Assembly: GCA_963693305.1 (NCBI GenBank)
Contig: OY855904.1
Coordinates: 44,748,315 to 44,812,314, forward strand
Source of the DNA: Meandrina meandrites
Lineage: Eukaryota; Cnidaria; Anthozoa; Scleractinia; Meandrinidae
DNA length: 64,000 nucleotides
Reading direction: 5' to 3'
Shown here: piece after piece, positions 35,200 through 42,411 of the stretch
Numbering within the stretch: position 1 is the stretch's first letter
How the letters are laid out: each line of letters opens with the position of its first letter
The notes under the pieces: model-generated
What the model was told of the DNA's origin: nothing
The model's input: the letters and a program-made list of their open reading frames with translations, nothing else
Databases searched by the model: none
Made by a program: the position numbers and the translations under genes

Positions 35200-35634
35200 A
35201 TGTCAGAAGAAGTTGAAGAGATCACAAAAACCCCTATTGAGAGTAATGCCAAAACAAAAGAGAAAGATCCCAAAAAGGTAGCCGCAGGAAAGAAACTCGC
35301 CGAGTATAACAGAAAGGCGAAAGAGGCGTTGAAAGAGAAGATGAAACGTGAGGCAGAGAAGGAAGAGGAGAGAGAAACGGGTGAATCTGCTGACGCAGGG
35401 GGGTGGATTCCTGAGTTATCTTTTACAACAGCGATCTCTCTTGTCGGAATCGGTTTGACAGCGATCAATATGTTTATGAGTTATAAAAAAGGTACAAATG
35501 TTGATCCTCCCAGGGTAAGATTACCGGAACCCCCCATTCGAGAGCACAACTTTGAGACCGTTAGGGAGCAAGGCTCTGTGATAGAAAGACCTCAACAATC
35601 AAAGATTCCCGTACCCAAGATGGGTATGCACTGA
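35200..35634 (+). CDS. Small membrane-associated element protein, 144 residues
   Basis: Residues 1-60 are very Lys/Glu-rich, 65-90 form one hydrophobic segment (SFTTAISLVGIGLTAINMF) and the rest is Pro-rich, ending VPKMGMH. It is the intact counterpart of the fragment at 3-413. Conservation of the hydrophobic segment and C-terminus between two element copies argues for selection. The role is not known. Its location before the fibre gene suggests a virion membrane or anchor protein. Confidence 0.7.
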   Translation: MSEEVEEITKTPIESNAKTKEKDPKKVAAGKKLAEYNRKAKEALKEKMKREAEKEEERETGESADAGGWIPELSFTTAISLVGIGLTAINMFMSYKKGTNVDPPRVRLPEPPIREHNFETVREQGSVIERPQQSKIPVPKMGMH

Positions 35635-35699
35635 ACGAAGTTAATCTGTATTAAAAATGTCATAAACTTCAGATTTAAAGATCTTCTCTCTCAAGATAA

Positions 35700-36674
35700 A
35701 TGTCTAAAGAAAAGATCTTCAAGATAATTTATGACGCCTCTGTTCTGATCGGAATCTCTTCAGGTTTCGGTTACTTTGTTAATCTGTACGATCCCTCAGA
35801 CAGCGTGATCGATTACCTTAAATGGGTAGGAATCCTGTCAGGAAGTATTTACTTAAAAGATTATATGCAGAGAGAGGAGATTTTAAAGAGGATTGATCCC
35901 CTTAACTCGAAGAAAGATAACGACATTAACTCAAAGAAGACACCGAAAAATCTCGATCTCAAATTGAAGAGAATCGTAAACCTTGCCAATCCCGTCGGTG
36001 ACAGAGACGCTGTTAACAAGAGTTACGTCGACGAGAAGGTGAGTAAAAAAGGCGATCTTGACATGAGAGGGAATTCGATACATAATGTAAAGACACCGGA
36101 ACCCTCAGATGTTCATCACGCGGCAACTGTCAATTACGTAAACAGAACCGTTGACAAAAACGAGTCGATCACCTTGAGAAAGATGAGTGAGATAAGAAAT
36201 TATGTTGATGATTCTGTTCCCAAAAAAGTATTTTACAAAGGTTATCTTCAACATAACAATGATAGCTTCATCAAATTCTTTGCAAACGGAACAGAGGATC
36301 ATACTCGTTACACCAGACAGAGTGATCCATACGATTTCGTTGTGAATGACAACGATGATGAGAAAATTATAATCAAGAATCCGGGAGTCTACTCTATCTC
36401 TCTGATCGACGGTTTAAAGACAAGTAGAGAGGATGATAACGGAACCGTTCAGTTCATACTGAATCCCGCACCCTTCCTGAGTCTGAGCGATAATATTAAC
36501 ATCACGGTACCCAACTCAAGCAAGGGTTTTAAAACGTATAATTTCATCTCCGTTATAGATATTTATGAAAACACAAAACTGTCTATACAGACCTCAGATG
36601 CCAGAACCATCTTTGACGGTTTGGGTAACGGGTATAAAAAGTTCGGTATGATTCTTATAAATAAGATCGATTAA
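35700..36674 (+). CDS. Fibre-like protein, 324 residues
   Basis: The N-terminal 60 residues hold two hydrophobic stretches (ASVLIGISSGFGYFV and YLKWVGILSGSIYL), likely an anchor. Residues about 90-165 have phage-tail-fibre-like linkers (LANPVGDRDAVNKSYVD, then AATVNYVNRTV), which in phages mark trimeric fibres. The C-terminal 150 residues look like one beta-sandwich head (FYKGYLQHNNDSFIKFF, then SISLIDGL). It is inferred to be a surface spike. The copy at 471-1763 has an extra module of about 190 residues between linker and head. The leader TTTAAAGATCTTCTCTCTC is shared by both copies. Confidence 0.65.
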   Translation: MSKEKIFKIIYDASVLIGISSGFGYFVNLYDPSDSVIDYLKWVGILSGSIYLKDYMQREEILKRIDPLNSKKDNDINSKKTPKNLDLKLKRIVNLANPVGDRDAVNKSYVDEKVSKKGDLDMRGNSIHNVKTPEPSDVHHAATVNYVNRTVDKNESITLRKMSEIRNYVDDSVPKKVFYKGYLQHNNDSFIKFFANGTEDHTRYTRQSDPYDFVVNDNDDEKIIIKNPGVYSISLIDGLKTSREDDNGTVQFILNPAPFLSLSDNINITVPNSSKGFKTYNFISVIDIYENTKLSIQTSDARTIFDGLGNGYKKFGMILINKID

Positions 36675-36695
36675 AGATTTACTCCACTCTGTAAA

Positions 36696-36926
36696 ATGTT
36701 GAAAACTTTATTACTTTTCACAGGAAGTCTGTTTGCAGCCTTTATATATTTGATGTTACCTAAACAACACTGCGCCTGCGGAGATAAGATACCTGAGGGA
36801 GGGGGAATGTGTGAGTGCGGTGAGTACAACAGTCGGGTGATCATACATAAAGAGAGAAGAGAAAAAGAGTTAAGAAGAATCGAAGAGGAGAAGAAGAAGG
36901 GAAATGATTACGATACATTCTTGTAA
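36696..36926 (+). CDS. Small membrane protein with CxC motifs, 76 residues
   Basis: An N-terminal hydrophobic segment (LLLFTGSLFAAFIYLML) is followed by CACGDKIPEGGGMCECG, four cysteines in two CxC pairs that could bind zinc, and a Lys/Glu/Arg helix. The start is 22 bases after the fibre stop. Unknown function. Confidence 0.55.
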   Translation: MLKTLLLFTGSLFAAFIYLMLPKQHCACGDKIPEGGGMCECGEYNSRVIIHKERREKELRRIEEEKKKGNDYDTFL

Positions 36927-36981
36927 TTGCGACAGCACCGTTCTGTGAGATTTATTTAAAGATAATCTTCAAAGAGTAAAA

Positions 36982-37197
36982 ATGTCAGAGAATAAACTCG
37001 TAAAGACCGTCACTGACGCCTCCGTTTTGATAGGTCTCTCCGCAGGAGTCGGTTACATTGCGAAGAAGGCTATAAAAGAAACATTTATAAACGACCCCTC
37101 ATCCAGCATTGTTAACTACGGTAAATGGGTCGCTGTATTGTCCGGAAGTATGTACTTGAAAGATTATTTGGAGAAACAGAAGATTCTTCCCTCTTAA
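36982..37197 (+). CDS. Small protein paralogous to the fibre N-terminus, 71 residues
   Basis: Aligns with residues 1-60 of the fibre-like protein: TDASVLIGLSAGVGYIAKK, NDPSSSIVNYGKWVAVLSG and MYLKDYLEKQ. It keeps the two hydrophobic stretches but has no fibre shaft or head. It is an evident duplication within the element. It may be a free form of the anchor domain. The same TTTAAAGAT leader precedes it. Confidence 0.65.
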   Translation: MSENKLVKTVTDASVLIGLSAGVGYIAKKAIKETFINDPSSSIVNYGKWVAVLSGSMYLKDYLEKQKILPS

Positions 37198-37203
37198 TAA
37201 GAT

Positions 37204-37346
37204 AAAGGTTTCACCAATAATATTCATATAGAGAATCTGTATTAATAAGATAAAGGTTTCACCAATAATATTTATAGATAAAGGTTCTGTATTTTCATTC
37301 ATATTAAAGGTTTCACCAATAATATTCATATAAAGGTTTCACCAAT
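37204..37346 (+). promoter_or_regulatory. Array of AAAGGTTTCACCAAT motifs
   Basis: Four full copies start at 37204, 37252, 37306 and 37332, with a partial copy at 37280, each followed by an AATATT-type word and CATAT. The last lies 24 bases before the ATG at 37356. A fifth full copy stands before the gene at 34248. The sequence shows a tandem cis-element; a transcription role is inferred. Confidence 0.65.
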
Positions 37347-37355
37347 AATATTCAT

Positions 37356-37766
37356 ATGGCGACTATTGCGTTAATGATCGGAGGAGCTGTGTTGAACGCG
37401 ACCGCCTTTGTCGGGGGATCTTATTTGGCAAAGTATCTGAGCGGATCGGATACGGATAAGGAACGAGTAAGACATGATAAAGCTTTAGAATAGTATCAAA
37501 AAGATTACGCAGCTTACCAAGAGAAGAGACAGAGACTGTTAGATTGGTATAATCAGCAAGAGAGAGAAGAGCATCAGGCTAATTTAAATCTCTCAAACAC
37601 TGATGAGGCTTTTAAACTCTACAGTCAGACACATCCTGATTACTCTCTTCAAGAACCCAAACTCTCTGATTACTATAGACCGAGTGATGACCAGAGAATG
37701 GGTGAGATGGCCTACGTCGGTGGAGGGATGTTGGCGTTGGGTTATTTGGCAAGTAAATTTTTGTAA
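37356..37766 (+). pseudogene. Conserved element protein with an in-frame TAG, 136 codons
   Basis: An ATG right after the motif array opens a frame of 136 codons to TAA at 37764-37766. One TAG at 37491-37493 (codon 46) interrupts it. Upstream is a hydrophobic start (ATIALMIGGAVLNATAF). Downstream is a charged helix (YQEKRQRLLDWYNQQERE), then LSDYYRPSDDQRMGEM and a second hydrophobic end (YVGGGMLALGYLASKFL). The coherent coding character on both sides shows one gene. The TAG may be an inactivating mutation or be read through. Function unknown. Confidence 0.6.
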
Positions 37767-37862
37767 AGTAAATAATTAAAAAGATAAACAAGTGTAAGAA
37801 TTCTGAAGTTTTAATATCAGGTAAATAATTTAAAAGATTCTTTACTTATCAAGTAAAGAATC

Positions 37863-38771
37863 ATGGATGTTGACCCGACAGAGATACCTGACAGAGAGAA
37901 TCCTTTTGACCCGGTCGAACCCGGTGACGACGATGAGGGAGAATCGATACCGATGACCTCAACATCGAGAAGAGGTTACGACAATCCCAATTACCAAGAA
38001 GAGACCTCTTTTATCGATGATGAGAACACTCCGCTTATAAGGAGAGAAGAGAGAAGAGATAACGCTTGGGAAAGAATCCGAGAGAAGTATTTCACATCTG
38101 ACATTGACGAGTATGATCGAGTGGTCGTGAGAATGAAAAGAAAGGGAGGTAAGAGTTACCCTCTTTTTAAAACGGATGGTGAACTTAATGAAAAATTACC
38201 GAAGACCATAAAAGAGAGTCTCGGACCCACCGCAGAAAAAGTTATCGAGACTAACGAGAATGAGATAACGAGGCGAAGAGATAAAATCAGAGATCTTGAG
38301 TCCTCTCGTAAAGAGGCAAGAGAAGACCAGAGAGATAACATCGATCGTAACATTGAACAGCAGAGAGATGAGACAGAGAATCTCGAGAGGGAGAACGAAG
38401 TGATAGAGGAACGCTTATCCCTTAAGGACAGAGTGAAGGCTATCTTTAAAAAGTACGGTTTCACAGCGTTCGCTGTTCTCTCAGCGGTCGGCGCTGTCAT
38501 CGGTGTGATCGTATCTAATCTGAAGAGCGGTCTGTCAAAACTCGGTAAGGGTGTCGGTAACGGTTTGAAGGCTATCGGAAAAAAGTTGGGAGAGATACTT
38601 CCCGGAATGATCGGTGCGATAGCAAGTTTTATCTTTAAAACGGTGGGTGAGGCTATCGGTTTTCTCGCAAAGAATGCGTGGTTGTTGATAGTCGCTGTCG
38701 TTGTCTACTTTGTTGAACACATCTCTGTGAGGGACAGCGAACAGGTTAAAAATAAGCAGAAAAGAAAGTAA
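37863..38771 (+). CDS. Coiled-coil and membrane-active-like protein, 302 residues
   Basis: Residues 1-60 are acidic and include a GYDNPNYQEE motif. 115-185 form a long charged coiled coil (RRRDKIRDLESSRKEARED). 195-290 contain repeated hydrophobic and glycine-rich amphipathic stretches (FAVLSAVGAVIGVIVSNL, GLKAIGKKLGEILPGMIGA, NAWLLIVAVVVYFV). This looks like a membrane-perturbing or inner-capsid protein. The ORF stop directly abuts the next ATG (38770/38772), so the two are probably co-transcribed. Confidence 0.6.
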   Translation: MDVDPTEIPDRENPFDPVEPGDDDEGESIPMTSTSRRGYDNPNYQEETSFIDDENTPLIRREERRDNAWERIREKYFTSDIDEYDRVVVRMKRKGGKSYPLFKTDGELNEKLPKTIKESLGPTAEKVIETNENEITRRRDKIRDLESSRKEAREDQRDNIDRNIEQQRDETENLERENEVIEERLSLKDRVKAIFKKYGFTAFAVLSAVGAVIGVIVSNLKSGLSKLGKGVGNGLKAIGKKLGEILPGMIGAIASFIFKTVGEAIGFLAKNAWLLIVAVVVYFVEHISVRDSEQVKNKQKRK

Positions 38772-39374
38772 ATGGAGAGTTACAGAGAGATATACCCTCA
38801 GTTGCCGACCGAAGGCACCGGAGACGGCTTCAGATTGAAACAGTGCGCAGATTGGTTATCTCTTCTCGAGAGAGATCTTCAGGATTGTGAAAAAATATAC
38901 AAAAAGTATAAGCGTGCAAGGAGTACACTTCTCAATATGTCTACAGGCAGCGGAACTCTGTCAGTCGCTCTCTGCGGAGGAGGATTGGGTACAGGACTTA
39001 CCGGAGTCGGTCTTCCCGTATCAGTCGCATTAGGCGTTGTCGGAGGTGTCTGTGCCTTGACGAGCGTAGTTACCGCGAGTCTTGCAAAAGCCGTATCCCG
39101 GAAGGTGAGTAAGCATGAAAAGACCGTCTCTGTCTGTCAAGCGAAGATAAACACGATAAAATACGTCGTTTCTAAAGCGTTGACGGATAATAAAATAAGT
39201 CATGAAGAGTTTGTTTTAATAAAATCAGAGTATGAAAAGTATTATGAGATGAAGAGATTGATCAGAGAAAAAAACATAAAGCAGCCAACACCGCCGCTTC
39301 CGCAGGTGGATGTAAAAAAGATGGAGGAAGATATTCGTGCAGATATATTAAAAAAACTCGCCCAGTCAGAGTGA
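38772..39374 (+). CDS. Helical membrane protein, 200 residues
   Basis: An N-terminal helical region (FRLKQCADWLSLLERDLQD) is followed by a long Gly/Val-rich hydrophobic stretch (GTGLTGVGLPVSVALGVVGG), a Lys-rich helix and a charged C-terminus. The start codon follows the upstream stop without a gap. Function unknown. Context places it with the preceding protein as late, virion-associated genes. Confidence 0.6.
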   Translation: MESYREIYPQLPTEGTGDGFRLKQCADWLSLLERDLQDCEKIYKKYKRARSTLLNMSTGSGTLSVALCGGGLGTGLTGVGLPVSVALGVVGGVCALTSVVTASLAKAVSRKVSKHEKTVSVCQAKINTIKYVVSKALTDNKISHEEFVLIKSEYEKYYEMKRLIREKNIKQPTPPLPQVDVKKMEEDIRADILKKLAQSE

Positions 39375-39487
39375 GCTGTAACTGTATGATAGTGCTGCTG
39401 CTGCAAGACATGCTGTCGAGAGATGAGTCATTTAGAGATCCTCCCTATAATCCTTACTTTGTTTAAAAAGATATTGACTTTTACATA

Positions 39488-41092
39488 ATGAGTAAGCAGA
39501 AAGATGACGATAAACCTGAATCTCTGTGGAACAGATTTCTCGATCGATATCCCCATGCCGACCTGTCTAAATTTAAACGAGTATTTGAAAAATACGATAG
39601 AGAGAATAAAGAAGAGCATGTCAAATTCGTTGGAAGAGACGGTTCAGAGTATGAAGTCTTTGATAAGAGTAAGTTTATGTACAGTCTGTACTTTCCCGAC
39701 GAGATGAAAAAAGCGTTGGGTCTTCCCGTGGATTTTCCGTTAGAGTTAACACTTAATCCTCATCCCTCTTTACCGATTCCTGCGGTCGATTTCGGTGAGA
39801 ACCGACCACTTAAGAGACTCAAATTGAGAGATAAGTTAAAGAGACTTGATATATTCGCTACGCCCGCAGACTCTTTCTCTGTACCCGTCAGAGACATCTT
39901 CTCGAATACGGTAATTAAACATTCCTCTTCAAAAGAGTCCCATGAATGGTTGGCTGGTCCGAATATGCGGTATTGGCCGTAGCAGCTTAACTTTGCCGTC
40001 TGGTGTGCAACGACAGGTTGCGGGGTAAGCCTGCGTCTCTTATTAGAGGAGAAGATTGGAGGAATCGACGTGACCGACAGTGAACTCAAACTTCCGCCGC
40101 AGATACGAGCTATTCTCTGGTTTCACGTATACTTTACAATCAGACGAATCCTGTTTCAGATGGGAGGAATACAGAGTTCGATCGCTCTGCCCGGTGATCC
40201 TCCCTTTAATGAAAAGGATAACAGATACGACATTCCTTCTTATAAGAGAATCTGCAAAGAGTTTAATGTGTCGAGTGATTCTGACTTTCGCTGCCATAAA
40301 GGAAAGAATCACGGTTTGGGATCTGTGTACATTTGGGTCTCTTATGTAGGACCGTCAAAGACTGACTCTTCCTACCCGGGATTTAATAAATTCAGCGATG
40401 AGGGAGGAGAAGGATCGAAAGGTAATCTTCTGCAGTACATTTTAAACGAAGAGATAGATAATGGTTACGAATACTTTATCACACGTGTATCTAACGGATT
40501 GACAAACGCCGGTCAGGCGAGACTGAATCAATCGATCGAAGCGCTTGTTTACTGCGTATTAGGTTCGCAGGTAAACGTAAGAAGCAGCATTCTCGGAAAC
40601 ACGGGAAGTGCGCAGGAGGTTCGACAAGAGTTTCTCGTGTTATTGGAGGATGCGATTAAACAGCCTGACATAAGTAAGAGTGTACAGGGATTTCAACTCG
40701 CTGTGCAGGAGGCCAAAGTGAAGCTTGATCTGGCCGTCTCTCCCGGTACGTGGTTGATGCCTTCAAGAATGGTGATCAATACAGAGAGTACAATCGGTTA
40801 TAACAATAGACTGAAACGTGTTGAACCATCCATGAAATTGGGTATCAATACAGACGTTAATTCAAAGAGCGTGCCGGTCGGTATAAAACATAACCTCGGA
40901 AAGAGTAAGGTTTCGTTACCTCACACTTCGGTTGTTAAGAAGAGGGTTGATGTTAAGAAGTCTGAGGATGTAAAGAATGAGACTCCGTCGACTAAAACTC
41001 CTCAGGATAAGCCGGAGACATTGAAACATGAGATTAATCTTGCGGTGATTACGATTGTCGTCGGTGGATTAGCTTGGTATATGTTTCGATAA
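39488..41092 (+). pseudogene. Large conserved element protein with an in-frame TAG, 534 codons
   Basis: One frame runs from ATG 39488 to TAA at 41090-41092 except for a TAG at 39980-39982 (codon 165). The first part has SLWNRFLDRYPHADLSKFK and PVDFPLELTLNPHPSLP. The second has LNFAVWCATTGCGVSLR, DTKN-free Ser/Gly-rich loops, QARLNQSIEALVYCVLGSQ and a C-terminal membrane segment (LAVITIVVGGLAWYMF). Without the TAG it would be the second largest protein of the element. It may be a minor capsid or vertex protein, which I cannot confirm. No start codon follows the TAG closely, so the second half depends on read-through or is dead. Confidence 0.6.
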
Positions 41093-41149
41093 AGTTTGGG
41101 ATGAGAATTTTCATAACTTGGGTTGAGTTATGAAAAATAAAGTAGGGGT

Positions 41150-41784
41150 TCACTTGCATTCTTTACATCTTGACTTCTGTCTTTCGTGTGGACAGATCTG
41201 TGACCCTCCACAATCTTTACAGAAAGCTCTCTGTCTCTCGTGAGGACAGATGCCTTTTCCTCCGCAATCTTTACAATCATATCTCTTTCGATTATGTTGA
41301 CAGATTTCACTACCTTTACAGTCTTTGCAATTAGATTTACGTTGGTTATGATGACAGATGCCTTTACCTTTACACTCTTTGCATTGCTATTTTTGTCTGC
41401 CATGAATACAGATCTGTGACCATCCACACTCAGTACAATAACGCCTCTGTTTGTCATGTTGACAGATTTCTCTGCACTCTTTACATTCATACTTTACTCG
41501 ATTATGCTCACAGATACCCTCATCATTACAATCTTTACACATGTAAACTCTTCGATTGTGAATGCATATACCGCAGTCTTTACAACTTTTTTCAAGTATT
41601 TTGTGAGAGCATTTTTTTTTTCAAATATTTCAATACCCTCAATCTTTACGTGAACCATCTCTATCGGCAACTCCTCAATCTCCTCAATTCGCTTAGTCAG
41701 CTCCGCTTTACACATTCTGTAATACCCTTTGATACCCAGCTTCTTGGCGTGAGCCTTCAAATCTTTCACTTTGAAATTCACCAT
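41150..41784 (-). pseudogene. SAP-like protein with repeated zinc-binding motifs, frameshifted and with a TAG
   Basis: On the minus strand the start (VKDLKAHAKKLGIKGYYRM) is the same SAP-like domain that begins polymerase B. After a 10-base A run (41612-41621) the frame changes. The second frame then has about nine repeats of the type CKDCxxxxICxHNR spaced 20-24 residues (for example CKECREICQH and CKDCGGKGICPH) to TGA at 41150-41152. It is interrupted by TAG at 41387-41389. Each repeat offers three Cys and one His, fitting zinc binding and nucleic-acid contact. The frameshift could be a real mutation, an assembly error in the run, or programmed slippage. Confidence 0.6.
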
Positions 41785-41843
41785 ACTTATTATTTATAAA
41801 ATAAATCTTTAAGCTAAAAATTCACTTTTACAAGATACATAAT

Positions 41844-42032
41844 TTATCGAGGATGACAATGGATGTGCATCTCTTTCATAATCACATTATGGTTATGCAT
41901 AAGGATCTCCATAAGTTCATCAACTGTGATAGTTCTGTCTGATGGTTGTTGTTTAAACCCTCGTCTCTTTAATTCTTCATCAGCTTTCTCCCTGGCTAGA
42001 GCCTTCAACTCTTTGACCGATTGCTTCTCCAT
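41844..42032 (-). CDS. Small SAP-like protein encoded from the right terminal repeat, 62 residues
   Basis: Starts MEKQSVKELKALA, identical to the start of polymerase B because the ATG and first codons lie in the inverted repeat. It diverges at the repeat border and ends MHIHCHPR, a His/Cys cluster that might bind metal. It is a third SAP-like N-terminus in the element. It may be a real small DNA-binding protein or only a by-product of repeat homogenisation. Confidence 0.5.
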   Translation of the reverse strand: MEKQSVKELKALAREKADEELKRRGFKQQPSDRTITVDELMEILMHNHNVIMKEMHIHCHPR

Positions 42033-42213
42033 ACTTGTTATTCATAAAAGATTCCTTTAAGCTGAAATTTCACTTTTCAAAACATACAGAATTTATCAAG
42101 GGTTTTATCATGAGATGAAGCGAGTATGTTTTGTCGATGATTTAAGGGAGAATTTTGATTTTTCCTCGGTGAAATTCAAGAAAATGCGCCAGCTCTCTCA
42201 AAACCCTACTACT
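42001..42213 (-). repeat. Right terminal inverted repeat (213 bp)
   Basis: Reverse complement of 27201-27413 with one difference seen. The homology stops inside the codon after KALA of the flanking genes. Confidence 0.95.
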
Positions 42214-42369
42214 TCCATACGTCATAGCAAGGAGTGTTATCACTGATGACTGGGGAGTGAGGCGCGGGAGTTTTTCTTCCAACTGGTTTCGTTTGCAATA
42301 CTTCAGTAGCCGGTGTTACTGTAACAGAATCTGGAAAGAAAACGTCTTCAGCAATGATTTCGGAGGAAG
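42214..42369 (-). pseudogene. BEN-domain gene, exon 3, part upstream of the viral insertion
   Basis: A minus-strand frame open for about 50 codons (ASSEIIAEDVFFPDSV, then ATEVLQTKPVGRKTPAPH) runs into the target duplication at 42214-42218 in the phase needed by 27010-27200. Likely acceptors are TCTTCAAG (exon from 42369) or TTTTCTTTCCAG (exon from 42330). Both give a phase one base off from the end of exon 2, so the splice is unsettled or the poly(G) length in this assembly is wrong. Confidence 0.55.
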
Positions 42370-42383
42370 CTTGAAGACAGGAG

Positions 42384-42407
42384 CCCCCCCCCCCCCCCCC
42401 CCCCCCC
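42384..42407. repeat. Poly(C)/poly(G) run of 24 at a splice donor
   Basis: On the minus strand the G run follows GAG|GTAAG, a good donor, so it probably begins a very short intron of 42 or 81 bases. If translated instead it would code for Gly residues, and its length would set the frame. Confidence 0.8.
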
Positions 42408-42411
42408 TTAC

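Larger units (their letters stand above)
27201..42213 (+). mobile_element. Adintovirus/Polinton-type element, complete, inserted in a host exon
   Basis: The element is 15.0 kb, starts AGTAGTAGGG and ends CCCTACTACT, with near-identical 213 bp inverted repeats. TCCAT flanks both ends (27196-27200 and 42214-42218), extendable to TCCATA if one end base is shared, close to the 6 bp duplication known for Polintons. It carries the diagnostic set: protein-primed polymerase B, rve integrase, major capsid protein and packaging ATPase, plus a fibre-like protein. I see no adenain-like protease and no recognisable penton. Nearly intact reading frames and repeats differing at only about one position indicate a young insertion. 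Confidence 0.9.

Noticed and set aside
41128..41490. 120-residue minus-strand ORF rich in Val/Lys/Ser
   Set aside because: It is a shadow frame of the zinc-motif repeats, which read in another frame.
42316..42411. C-terminal Gly-run extension of the repeat protein
   Set aside because: The Gly run comes from the G24 tract after a good splice donor; it is more likely intronic.
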